From Caryophanales bacterium UBA1744 (lineage in GTDB: Bacteria > Bacillota_I > Bacilli_A > RFN20 > CAG-826), in contig DCHU01000002.1 of assembly GCA_002314915.1 (NCBI GenBank), forward strand, positions 1-48,998: a stretch of DNA of 48,998 bases, in the 5' to 3' direction. The position numbers and the translations under genes are program-made. The notes under the pieces are model-generated. The model had not been told where the DNA came from. It was given only the letters and a program-made list of their open reading frames with translations, and did not search any database. Positions within the stretch are counted from its first letter, which is position 1. Every line of letters starts with the position of its first letter. Shown in pieces: positions 23,962 through 32,199 of this stretch.

Positions 23962-24768
23962 ATGAATATGATTTCAAAACGCATTCCATTGGATGAGATG
24001 CCAAACACCAGAGATTTAGGTGGAATGGTCACCAAAGATGGACGAACAATTAAATCTGGCAAGCTCATTAGAAGCGGTCACCTCAATAAAGCCTCGGATA
24101 ATGACAAGGCTACTTTGGGCTCGCTTATAGATACCGTTATCGATTTGAGAACGATGTCGGAAAAGATGAGACAACCTGATGCTGAAATAGGGGGAGTAAC
24201 TTATCTCTATATGCCAATCCTTGATGAAAGAGAGTCGGTTGCAGGTGTTGCAAGAGACTACGACTCAATTGAGAAAGTTTTTGATGACATGCAGAAAGAC
24301 CCGATGGCGGGAATTAATCATATGTTATCGATTTACAGGGCTTTTGTAACAAATGAGGTTTCCATAGATGGTTATAAAAACTTCGTAAAAACGCTGCTAA
24401 ATCATGAAGGCAAAGCGGTTTTGTGGCATTGTTCAGCCGGAAAAGATAGATGTGGAATCGCGACAGTTATCATTCAGGAGATACTTGGTGTATCAAGAGA
24501 AGATATCTACGCCGATTACATTAAGACCAATGAGTATAACAAGGAAGACGCCGCAAGAATCATTAATAGATTCATTGAGAGAAACGGTGTTCAGTCTGAA
24601 GATTTAAAGAATGGTATCGCAGCCTTCTGGTCCGCTGATTGTTCGTTCCTGGATGAAACATATCGTCGAGCAGAAGAGGTGTATGGATCGTTTGATGGAT
24701 TCCTTGAACGGGCGTTAGGTGTAACACCTGAGATAAGACGGCAGTTGAAAGATAAGTATTTGGAGTAG
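23962..24768 (+). CDS. Tyrosine/dual-specificity protein phosphatase (Y_phosphatase3 type)
   Basis: This 268-residue phosphatase has the CX5R loop HCSAGKDRCG with nucleophile Cys157 and Arg163, and the N-terminal hallmark MPNTRDLGGM followed by the SGKLIRSGHL block. These mark the bacterial Y_phosphatase3 group (relatives of MptpB and Lip phosphatases), which act on phosphotyrosine and sometimes on phosphoinositides. VIDLRTMSEKM supplies the family's RT/E motif. The patatin lipase gene begins 2 bases after its stop, so they form a two-gene operon, which hints at a shared role in lipid or signalling turnover. No Shine-Dalgarno; TATAAT sits 7 bases upstream of the ATG. A second ATG two codons in is also possible. 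The substrate is not known. Confidence 0.9.
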   Translation: MNMISKRIPLDEMPNTRDLGGMVTKDGRTIKSGKLIRSGHLNKASDNDKATLGSLIDTVIDLRTMSEKMRQPDAEIGGVTYLYMPILDERESVAGVARDYDSIEKVFDDMQKDPMAGINHMLSIYRAFVTNEVSIDGYKNFVKTLLNHEGKAVLWHCSAGKDRCGIATVIIQEILGVSREDIYADYIKTNEYNKEDAARIINRFIERNGVQSEDLKNGIAAFWSADCSFLDETYRRAEEVYGSFDGFLERALGVTPEIRRQLKDKYLE

Positions 24769-24770
24769 TT

Positions 24771-25679
24771 ATGGCGGTATCGGAAAAGGTTAAAGTAACA
24801 GTCCACCATGGAACAGCGCCTGATGTTGTTATCCCCGGTTGCATAGTATTAGAAGGCGGTGCGATGAGAGGTGTCTACACCAGCGGTGTTTTGGATTGCC
24901 TTATGGAAAACGGAATCATGATGCAGACCACAATCGGCGTTTCTGCAGGTGCGATGAATGGTTACAGCTACTTGTCTGGTGATATCGGTCGTGGAGCGAT
25001 GATGAGTGTTGGACACAGAAACGATAAGAGGTGGATGGGCAGCGTTAGAACAATCATCAGAAACAAAGGCGTTGCCGGATGGGATAGATTTTTCAGCAAA
25101 GAACTAAAAGAGGAAATGCCATTCAACCAAGAACGTTTTGATGACCCAAGAACTAGGTTCCTTGTCGTTGCCACAAACTGCGATACAGGCGAAACTGAGT
25201 ACTTTGAAAAAGACTGCGGATGTATTGAACAAGCAATACGCGCTTCCGCGTCAATGCAGGTTGTCTCTGCTATGGTTGATGTTAATGGCGGAAAGTACCT
25301 TGATGGTGGTTGCTCAGTAAAAATTCCTTACAAAAAAGCCTTAGAAGAGGGTTTTGAGAAGATAATTGTCGTTAGAACCAGGGATGAATCGTATAGAAGA
25401 GATCTAACCAAGAAACACAAAGTCTGGGATGTCAGATACAGAAAGAGACCTAAGTTCATCGCAGCGATGAAGCAGGCGTGCGTCGATTACAACGACGATT
25501 GCGAGACCTTAAAGGAACTTCACGACGAAGGAAGGCTGTTCATGATCCAGCCATCCACGCCTATAAATATCGCTCACTTGGAGTCTGATGAGGACAGATT
25601 ATTGGAGCTTTATCTACAGGGTTATAACGACGCAAAGTCGCAAATCGGAAATATTTGCAAATATTTAGATATAAAATGA
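24771..25679 (+). CDS. Patatin-like phospholipase
   Basis: This is a 302-residue cytosolic or membrane-associated acyl hydrolase. It has the patatin catalytic set: the oxyanion-type loop LEGGAMRGVYTSGVL, the nucleophile elbow GVSAG with Ser58, and the catalytic Asp178 in KYLDGGCSVKIP. The C-terminal third (residues about 200-300) resembles that of the YjjU-type bacterial patatins. It likely removes acyl chains from phospholipids or lysophospholipids. A GGAG lies 5 bases before the ATG, at the end of the phosphatase gene, so the pair is co-translated. No signal peptide is present. The family and active site are firm; the lipid substrate is not known. Confidence 0.92.
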   Translation: MAVSEKVKVTVHHGTAPDVVIPGCIVLEGGAMRGVYTSGVLDCLMENGIMMQTTIGVSAGAMNGYSYLSGDIGRGAMMSVGHRNDKRWMGSVRTIIRNKGVAGWDRFFSKELKEEMPFNQERFDDPRTRFLVVATNCDTGETEYFEKDCGCIEQAIRASASMQVVSAMVDVNGGKYLDGGCSVKIPYKKALEEGFEKIIVVRTRDESYRRDLTKKHKVWDVRYRKRPKFIAAMKQACVDYNDDCETLKELHDEGRLFMIQPSTPINIAHLESDEDRLLELYLQGYNDAKSQIGNICKYLDIK

Positions 25680-25727
25680 CAGAATTAGTCTACAATAACT
25701 ACAACAACCAAAAACAAAGGAGTTTTT

Positions 25728-26660
25728 ATGGAAAAAGGATTTAAAGAAGTCAGAATGCTCGACAACTTTTACCAGTCGTCCTCATTCATCCCAATGCCTC
25801 TTTGCTTAATCGGCACATTGAACGAAGACGGGAGCATGACAAGCTTTGGCGCTTACTCACTTTGCTTCCCTTACTATGTCGCAGGCAAAGGCTACTACGC
25901 AATGATCTTGGAGTGCCGCAACACATCCAACACATGCATCGGATTATTGAGACGCGGAAAGTGCACAATCAACTTCCTCCCATTCACCAAAGGCGCATTC
26001 ACAGAACACGTTAAGTTAGGATTCCCTGGAGACACCCCAGAAGAGAAGATGAAGAACTTCAAGTTCACGTCCGTCCCAACATTATCAAAAGAGCTCGATC
26101 CAGAGGGCGAATACCCAGAGATGATCAAGGAAGCTGTTCAGGTCTTCGAGTGCACGTGGGTTAAGGAGCTCGACAACGCCCAGGACGACAAGGTCCAGGA
26201 AGAATATGAGGGTCCATACCACGACTTCAACGGCATCACCTCCAAGTTCGGCGCTCACTTCATATTGAAGATCGACCACATCTTAATGCAGGACAAGTAT
26301 TGGGATGCCATCGCTAATGGCGTCACAAGAAGAAACTTCATGCCAATCCCAACAAACTGGGGATATAGAGACTCCAAGAACTTCTGGTGTTCAGACTATA
26401 AGAAGCCAATCGCTATTGGCATTCCTGATAGAGCGGTTGACGTCTCATCAGTAAGATATGCTGCTGATAGATTACAGACAGACGTCAAGTTCACAGACGA
26501 AGCACTCGCAATGCTCGTTAAGGTTCCAAGGCCTTTCTTGAAGCTTGTCTTAAACGGATGCGTTGATTGGGCAAATGAACACAATTGCAAGCTCATCACC
26601 GAAAAGGAAATGAAAGAGATCAACGACAAGCGTTCGAAAGAGAAGAAAGAGAAAAAATAA
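25728..26660 (+). CDS. Flavin reductase-like split-barrel protein with PCP_red-like C-terminus
   Basis: This 310-residue cytosolic protein has an N-terminal FMN-binding split barrel of the flavin reductase-like type: PMPLCLIGTLNEDGSMTSFG near residue 22, then ECRNTSNTCIGLLRRGKCTI and HFILKIDHIL. A C-terminal segment (about 251-295; FTDEALAMLVKVPRPFLK then WANEHN and ITEKEM) resembles the small PCP_red helical domain seen at the ends of protochlorophyllide-reductase-like and other redox proteins. The reaction is not known. Codon use is extremely biased, like adhE, so it is probably abundant. AAAGGAG precedes the ATG and a TACAAT box lies at 25691-25696; it is closed by a strong terminator. It may feed electrons in anaerobic metabolism, but this is inference. 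Confidence 0.75.
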   Translation: MEKGFKEVRMLDNFYQSSSFIPMPLCLIGTLNEDGSMTSFGAYSLCFPYYVAGKGYYAMILECRNTSNTCIGLLRRGKCTINFLPFTKGAFTEHVKLGFPGDTPEEKMKNFKFTSVPTLSKELDPEGEYPEMIKEAVQVFECTWVKELDNAQDDKVQEEYEGPYHDFNGITSKFGAHFILKIDHILMQDKYWDAIANGVTRRNFMPIPTNWGYRDSKNFWCSDYKKPIAIGIPDRAVDVSSVRYAADRLQTDVKFTDEALAMLVKVPRPFLKLVLNGCVDWANEHNCKLITEKEMKEINDKRSKEKKEKK

Positions 26661-26666
26661 CCAATT

Positions 26667-26689
26667 AAAGCGGTTTAAACCGCTTTTTT
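26667..26689 (+). terminator. Intrinsic terminator
   Basis: A perfect palindrome AAAGCGGTTT/AAACCGCTTT continues into a T-run and closes the flavin-protein gene. Confidence 0.92.
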
Positions 26690-26719
26690 GGAATTGAAAA
26701 ATATTATTTGAGGAAAAAT

Positions 26720-29700
26720 ATGTCTGAAGTAGTTGGTCTATCGCTTAGCTCTTTGCCAAATAAGACCTCGTATATTGAGGGCGATCATTTCGAGCCGTAT
26801 GGAATGGTTGTGTTGGCTCATTACAATGATGGATCGGATAGTGTCGTGCCTTTTTACTCAATTAGCCCGAACGGGTCACTCAGAACCAGTGACACTAATG
26901 TCGTTGTTTCTGCCTTCAATTTAGACATAAGTGTGCCAATAACAGTTAGAGCCGTCCCGACCTCTGGCTATTTTACCGATGTAAACCTTTCTTCCTCGGA
27001 GTATGGCGGCAACCCCGGAATTAACACAGCCGACGGCTCCATATTCTTTGAATGCTCCGAGATAACGGCTAGGTCTGGCCTGGCCTCTTTTGGGGTGGCA
27101 ATCCGCTACAGTTCGGGTATGACCGAGGTGGAGAGCGATTTGATAAAGGGACTCCCAAAGGGCTTTAGGACGACACTTCACCAATTCCTCATTCAGGATG
27201 GAGTCGATGATAGAGGCGATTCAACATATAAATATATAGATGACCTCGGATACGTTACGCGGTTCTTTAAGAGCGAGGACGGCTTCTATTATGACGGATG
27301 CGGGTTGAGGCTCAGGCTTGACGTCAACTCCAAAACAATAACAAATCCAATAGGCGACTCTATGTCGTTCGACCATGAGGGAAGGCTGACATCCATCAGG
27401 AGTGGGGCGAATCCTTTGAACGAGAAACTCATCACCTATAATGATGATGGCATCAGGACCGTCTATGACCAAAGATATCCTGATACTTACATAAAATTCT
27501 CATACCAGTTTGGATGGCTCAGGTGGATAAGAGTCTATCAGGATGGGGCGCTATCAAGGCTTTACACCCTTATGGGTGTGCCGGGGCAGATATCCTCTAT
27601 CGAGGAGGAGGCCTCGGGCCAATCAAGGACAATCTACCAGTTCAGCGTGAATGACAGGAACCTCATAAACAGGTTCGTAGACTGTATGACAAAGGACGCA
27701 TACAGGTTGACATATGAGTTCGACACCTCGCTAAACGGCTACAGGTTCTCCTCCATGAGGAAAGGATACATGGCCGGCGGTGGGTTCCAGGAGAGGACCG
27801 GGCTGTTCTTCGCGGGTGCTTATTACAATCATTTGCATGATCGTGCGCTTTTTTCCCGGCTTCTTGTTGAAGATGAGAATGGCGTGGCTCTTTCCATCAT
27901 GTCCGATGACAAAGGGATGCCCGTTTCCATATTGGAAGAAGATGCCAATTCGCAAAATGAGTATTACAGCATTAGAAGGGATTCAGGCATATGGCTGGGG
28001 GACACCGGAGGTTCTGGCGATTCAATTAACGGATCGAGGTCGATTTACGTTTGCGGAAACCGCTTCATAGCAAGCGGGCTATCATCTTCGGATCTCGGAG
28101 GGAGAAGAAATGTTAAGCTCACTGGGTGGGCCAAGTTAAGTACTTTCAACGGAAAATCCGTCATCGGCGTAAGCGGTTCTGGGTTCGTTGCGGGATTTGT
28201 CGAGCTTAACTCATGCGCCGTGAATACCTGGCAGCATTTTGAGGTGGAGTTGTCGAGAGACTTAAACGACGATGAGCCGATTCCGTTCAACTCGGTCGTT
28301 GTGTCTTCGAGAAATGGACTTGGACAACCTGTTGGTTGCCAACTTGCAAATTTGTATTTCGACAGATCGACAGGAAAAGAAACAATCTTCTTCTCTAATC
28401 ACAACAATCCAGTCCAATGGCGTGAAATAACCGAACTGAACCTTTGGTCGCAAACATATGGGGCGGCATTAATCAATCTCCGGTTTGGTGATAGGGCGCT
28501 CAGTGAATCTGATTTCATGGAGACCATAATATCATGGCATCTTTCAGGAAATGGTGGCGGGACCTTGTGGTTTTCGCGCGGCCTCCCTATCTCGTTTGAG
28601 GATTCTATGCTCTCAGGGAGTACGGATGGGGATGATTATCTAGGATTCATGGATGGCGATGTGACAAACTCCTCTATCGGGAACGGCAGGGATTGGTTCA
28701 TAGCGACATCTGCGGACGCGGATACAAAGAAGTACTTGATCTTGAGAGAGAATGGATATGAATTCTTAGTAAGGTCGAGAGATGGGGATGGTAACGTTGA
28801 GGAGAGATACGAATATGATGCGAATAGGCGCCTTATAAGATATGTAAACAAAAAAGGCGGCTCCATCGAGTATGAGTATTTCCTTGATGGGACGCTTAAA
28901 AGGAAAATTGCGAGGTGGAATGATGGGTCGGAGAGATCGGCTGTACTGTACCAGTCGGAAATGGACCAAGATGGGAGATTCTTTTCTCGCGAGAGTTCGG
29001 CCTCCAGAATCCGCTTGTATGAACAAAATAATGGGCTTTTGACCAAAACATCATTCCTCAGAGAAACTTTGAATGGTCAAGAAACGATAATGTCGGCAAT
29101 TGAGTATGGATATGATCCATATGGAACCGACATCACGTCTGTCGATTTCCTAGATGGTGAACGAGTCGCAGAGTCTCACTCGCATTCCAGGCCGTCTGCC
29201 TCCTACAAGACGAACTATTATACTGACGGTGTTTCATCACTCAGGGTCTGCAGGGATATCGAGTCCAATTCAGTCAAGGTCGGAGTCATGGGGGATGGAG
29301 CGTATCGCGATGTTTTCTCGATGACTTCAGCAGAACTAATCCAGACATCTGTTTTTGACAACGGAACGGGTGACACCGCAAGAAGCGAGGACATAACGAA
29401 GGAATTTGACGAATATGGCAACCTGAAGGATATCGCCCTTCGTGGGTCTCGAGCGGTAGAGTTCCATTACTCAGGCAACTCATCGAGCGAATATGGAGCA
29501 CTTCTTAGCTCCGTATGCGATGGCATTTCTGGCAGAACCATCAATTTCGAACACGATGAGAGCAACCGCTTAACCAGGATGAACGATGGAGACGTCGACA
29601 TTCGCATTTCAACAGACGATGGCGGTGTGGCGGAGGTGAGGTTCCCGGCCGGAGATTCGTATTCATATGCGCTAGGTGAAGAGGGGGCGGCGTCAATTGC

Positions 29701-31387
29701 GACAGGAACCGCCAACCGTCTTGCGGCATCGTGCTGGTATATCGAGAGGGACCAACTTATGAGGGTGTCCTCAATAAAGAATCCGAATTATGACGAGAGC
29801 CTCAATCACTCATTTGAGTATTCCTTGGATGACCCGTCATTGATAACTTCGTACGATTTTGGCTCAGGAGCCTATTCGGAGTCGTACTCATACGTATCGG
29901 GCAAGATGTCGTCCAGAACGGCATCGTTCCTCAATTCGTCTTCCGGCGTTACGAGGACGCATTCCTGCCATTATTCATATGATGGGCTTGGCAGGATAAT
30001 CCATGAAACTAACTCAAAACTTAGGATTTCAAGAGCATATGTTTACGACCAAAACGGGTATATGACATATTTTGGTGACAACGCAATAGCGTATGACGAA
30101 TGCGGAAGGGTATCGTCTTTTGGTGATAATTCGTATTCTTACGACAACTACGGTAACAGGGTTTCGAGAAACGGGATGACTTACAGATGGGTCCGCGGAA
30201 ACGTTCTCTCTGGCGTGGGCCCTTCCAGCTATTATTACGACTACGGAGGACGTAGAATCACGAAAGTCGACTCGATGAATCGTACCCACCAATACCATTA
30301 TCTCTTCAATAAGCTGGTTGGCGAGGACGTTTCGGATGCTTCTGGCATTGTCAGTAGAATCAGGTATTTTTACGATTCTCTTGGGCCGTGTGCAATGAGG
30401 ACAATCGACTCTTATCGCGGGACAATCGACTACATCTACATTAGGAATGCGTCCGGTGACATAACCGGCCTTATGAATCAATTGGGAGTAATTGTCTGTA
30501 TATATGTGTATGATGCTTGGGGTTCACATATTGTCTGCGATTGCGAAGGCAATGTGAACACAAGCGGTTCTTTCATCGGAAACGTAAATCCGTTCAGATA
30601 CAGGGGATATTATTATGATGTCGAGACATCTCTTTATTATATAACCTCCAGGTACTATGATCCTGAAATTGGACGCTTCATCTCGCCAGATTCAGCAGAC
30701 TACTTAGAACCGACAATTATCAATGGGCTTAATTTATATGCTTATTGTGGAAATGATCCTGTTAATAGAGTCGATCCAACAGGACATGATTGGATAAATA
30801 TTGGCCTGACAATCTTATCTGCAGCCGCAATTGTTGGTGGAATTGTGTTATGTGCTACTGGAGTGGGAGGAATTGCTGGTGGCGTCCTTCTAGGTGCTGG
30901 TGCCGGTTCATTGATTAGTGGATATGTAAATGAAGCAAACAATGGCTCTTTTGTTGGCGGTTGGGTTGGGGGAGCAATTTCTGGGGCTTTGTGCGGAACC
31001 GGGGCAGGAATAGGTGGCTCATTATTTATTGCCGCTACAGAAACTGTTGATTTGGCAACTATTGGATTGCTTTCTGCAGGTGTAGGCACATCTTTTGCCG
31101 GTGGATTTTTGGGTAATTTTATCGGTTCTTCTGTTACATCCATCATTGATGGTAACACAATAGACTATGGGCGATTAGCTTTAGATTCAACAGTAATGGG
31201 ATCATTGAATATTATTGCTGGATTTTTGTCATCAGCGTCTGGAATAACTAGTGCTACGGGAAGAGTTGAAACTAATTTGAATTCTAAATTTGCCTTGAGA
31301 TTCGTGTCTGGTTTAATAGCGGGAGGTACTGAAACTATATATGATCTAGTATCTTGGCTATATGGAAAAATAAGGTCTAATTTTTAG
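26720..31387 (+). CDS. RHS/YD-repeat polymorphic toxin-like protein without signal peptide
   Basis: This is a 1555-residue protein. Residues about 5-80 form an Ig-like (Big3/Big4-type) domain (LPNKTSYIEGDHFEPYGMVV). The middle has YD repeats, for example YEYDANRRLIRYVNKKGG near 697 and more around 1100-1280. Residues about 1290-1356 are the RHS-associated core, with NPFRYRGYYYDVETSLYYI, SRYYDPEIGRFISPD and the closing DPTGH. After DPTGH, about 200 residues of Gly/Ala-rich hydrophobic sequence form a variable tip. RHS shells encase and deliver such tips as toxins. No signal peptide or transmembrane start is visible at either possible start; I chose the ATG at 26720 because GAGG lies 7 bases before it. 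It uses AGG and GGG codons far more than its neighbours, which suggests transfer. The toxin activity of the tip is not recognised. Confidence 0.88.
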   Translation: MSEVVGLSLSSLPNKTSYIEGDHFEPYGMVVLAHYNDGSDSVVPFYSISPNGSLRTSDTNVVVSAFNLDISVPITVRAVPTSGYFTDVNLSSSEYGGNPGINTADGSIFFECSEITARSGLASFGVAIRYSSGMTEVESDLIKGLPKGFRTTLHQFLIQDGVDDRGDSTYKYIDDLGYVTRFFKSEDGFYYDGCGLRLRLDVNSKTITNPIGDSMSFDHEGRLTSIRSGANPLNEKLITYNDDGIRTVYDQRYPDTYIKFSYQFGWLRWIRVYQDGALSRLYTLMGVPGQISSIEEEASGQSRTIYQFSVNDRNLINRFVDCMTKDAYRLTYEFDTSLNGYRFSSMRKGYMAGGGFQERTGLFFAGAYYNHLHDRALFSRLLVEDENGVALSIMSDDKGMPVSILEEDANSQNEYYSIRRDSGIWLGDTGGSGDSINGSRSIYVCGNRFIASGLSSSDLGGRRNVKLTGWAKLSTFNGKSVIGVSGSGFVAGFVELNSCAVNTWQHFEVELSRDLNDDEPIPFNSVVVSSRNGLGQPVGCQLANLYFDRSTGKETIFFSNHNNPVQWREITELNLWSQTYGAALINLRFGDRALSESDFMETIISWHLSGNGGGTLWFSRGLPISFEDSMLSGSTDGDDYLGFMDGDVTNSSIGNGRDWFIATSADADTKKYLILRENGYEFLVRSRDGDGNVEERYEYDANRRLIRYVNKKGGSIEYEYFLDGTLKRKIARWNDGSERSAVLYQSEMDQDGRFFSRESSASRIRLYEQNNGLLTKTSFLRETLNGQETIMSAIEYGYDPYGTDITSVDFLDGERVAESHSHSRPSASYKTNYYTDGVSSLRVCRDIESNSVKVGVMGDGAYRDVFSMTSAELIQTSVFDNGTGDTARSEDITKEFDEYGNLKDIALRGSRAVEFHYSGNSSSEYGALLSSVCDGISGRTINFEHDESNRLTRMNDGDVDIRISTDDGGVAEVRFPAGDSYSYALGEEGAASIATGTANRLAASCWYIERDQLMRVSSIKNPNYDESLNHSFEYSLDDPSLITSYDFGSGAYSESYSYVSGKMSSRTASFLNSSSGVTRTHSCHYSYDGLGRIIHETNSKLRISRAYVYDQNGYMTYFGDNAIAYDECGRVSSFGDNSYSYDNYGNRVSRNGMTYRWVRGNVLSGVGPSSYYYDYGGRRITKVDSMNRTHQYHYLFNKLVGEDVSDASGIVSRIRYFYDSLGPCAMRTIDSYRGTIDYIYIRNASGDITGLMNQLGVIVCIYVYDAWGSHIVCDCEGNVNTSGSFIGNVNPFRYRGYYYDVETSLYYITSRYYDPEIGRFISPDSADYLEPTIINGLNLYAYCGNDPVNRVDPTGHDWINIGLTILSAAAIVGGIVLCATGVGGIAGGVLLGAGAGSLISGYVNEANNGSFVGGWVGGAISGALCGTGAGIGGSLFIAATETVDLATIGLLSAGVGTSFAGGFLGNFIGSSVTSIIDGNTIDYGRLALDSTVMGSLNIIAGFLSSASGITSATGRVETNLNSKFALRFVSGLIAGGTETIYDLVSWLYGKIRSNF

Positions 31388-31398
31388 TGGAGTGTATT

Positions 31399-31797
31399 AT
31401 GAGCAGGAAGTACTTAAAAAATAAATATCAAATTGTTTGCTTTCTTCTATCTATGCTAGTTTTTGTGCTTACTTCATTTGTTGTACTAACATTGACAAAT
31501 GAAAAAGAATTAGCATTGTTTATTGCTTTGATACCAATAGTAATCATTTTTCTATGCTCTACTTTTGGATTTTATTTTATATTCCAATTCGTATCATTTG
31601 ATGAAATAGGAATACACATCTATATTCTAAGAAAAGAGAAAATGGTAATAGCTTGGCAGGATATCATCAGTATTCAAGAGACGTATGTTTATCGTGGTGC
31701 AGTTTATTCTATTAAAATAAAAACGGGAAAATGCTTAAATTTAGATAAGAGGAAAGAAATAAAAGAAGAAATTAAAAAATATTTTAAACAAAACTAA
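31399..31797 (+). CDS. Small membrane protein, candidate immunity to the RHS tip
   Basis: This 132-residue protein has two transmembrane segments (about residues 10-32 and 39-62), followed by a cytosolic domain of alternating strands (FDEIGIHIYILRKEKMVIAW, then YSIKIKTGKCLNL) that looks like a small bacterial PH-type domain. It starts 11 bases after the RHS stop, with GGAG 6 bases before the ATG; an upstream GTG overlapping the RHS stop is less likely. Position directly behind a polymorphic RHS tip is the usual place of an immunity gene, and a membrane immunity protein fits a membrane-active, hydrophobic tip. It shares the AT-rich composition of the tip. The function is inferred from context only. 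Confidence 0.7.
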   Translation: MSRKYLKNKYQIVCFLLSMLVFVLTSFVVLTLTNEKELALFIALIPIVIIFLCSTFGFYFIFQFVSFDEIGIHIYILRKEKMVIAWQDIISIQETYVYRGAVYSIKIKTGKCLNLDKRKEIKEEIKKYFKQN

Positions 31798-31813
31798 CGC
31801 TACTTGACGCATG

Positions 31814-31846
31814 GCAGGGATTCCTTGATTGGAGTTCCTGCTTTTA
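31814..31846 (+). terminator. Intrinsic terminator of the RHS-immunity unit
   Basis: An 11-base-pair stem (31814-31824 with 31831-31841, two G-T wobbles) and loop TTGATT are followed by TTTT. Confidence 0.8.
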
Positions 31847-31917
31847 TATATGTAAGCTGGGTATCCCAGTTACTACACATGCGATGGCGCAAGCTTCTGC
31901 CACAGAACTGTGGCTAG

Positions 31918-31934
31918 TCTTATCTTGTTTACAA
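31918..31934. repeat. Direct repeat copy 1 (TCTTATCTTGTTTACAA)
   Basis: This 17-base sequence recurs exactly at 31962-31978, 44 bases downstream. A tandem ATTGATGC pair lies between the copies. Origin unknown. Confidence 0.8.
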
Positions 31935-31961
31935 GATTGGATTGATGCAGATTGATGCCAC

Positions 31962-31978
31962 TCTTATCTTGTTTACAA
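31962..31978. repeat. Direct repeat copy 2 (TCTTATCTTGTTTACAA)
   Basis: This is an exact copy of the sequence at 31918-31934. Confidence 0.8.
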
Positions 31979-32024
31979 AAAATTGATTATTTTAAAGAAA
32001 TTTTTGTGAAAATACGAACTTTTG

Positions 32025-32064
32025 ATACCTCTTTTTACCTATTAGGTGAGGGAGGTATTTTTAT
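32025..32064 (+). terminator. T-tailed hairpin
   Basis: The outer stem is ATACCTC/GAGGTAT (32025-32031 and 32052-32058). Inside it is a small ACCT/AGGT hairpin, and TTTT follows. It is terminator-like, but no gene ends directly before it; it may be left over from a lost gene. Confidence 0.5.
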
Positions 32065-32084
32065 ATGATACAAATTACTTTAAA

Positions 32085-32199
32085 TGTAGTGCACCGGTTA
32101 AGTTGGACCGGTATAAATAAGCTAACTTAATGCTAACTGTTCAAAGGATTGTTGTCTATAAGCTAGCGGACTCAATCCTTTTCTTTTTGCGTTAATCCG
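32085..32199 (-). mobile_element. Truncated IS3-family (IS150-like) insertion sequence end
   Basis: The left boundary has an IS150-type terminal repeat: TGTAGTGCACC, then GTTGGACC about 8 bases further. Inside it, on the minus strand, lies the C-terminus of an OrfB transposase (32122-32199). Everything beyond the last 26 codons is gone, replaced by the end of the vapC gene, whose stop codon lies within the junction. This is a dead remnant about 115 bases long. Confidence 0.75.
32122..32199 (-). pseudogene. C-terminal fragment of IS3-family OrfB transposase
   Basis: Read on the minus strand, the fragment ends with KRKGLSPLAYRQQSFEQLAL and a serine before TAG. The KGLSPxxYR block is the usual C-terminal hallmark of IS150-group OrfB transposases. 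Upstream codons read RINA and then lose similarity where the vapC gene ends. It cannot make an active enzyme. Confidence 0.75.

Larger units (their letters stand above)
31847..32084. other. Gene-free stretch with short repeats
   Basis: No convincing gene was found in this stretch. It holds a small hairpin CTGGG-tat-CCCAG (31857-31869), a 17-base direct repeat (31918 and 31962), a tandem ATTGATGC pair (31941-31959), and a T-tailed hairpin at 32025-32064. It is AT-rich and sits between a polymorphic toxin cassette and an insertion-sequence end, so it is probably debris from past insertions. Confidence 0.6.

Noticed and set aside
31880..31918. Tiny ORF of 12 codons (MRWRKLLPQ...)
   Set aside because: No ribosome site, no homology, lies among repeats.
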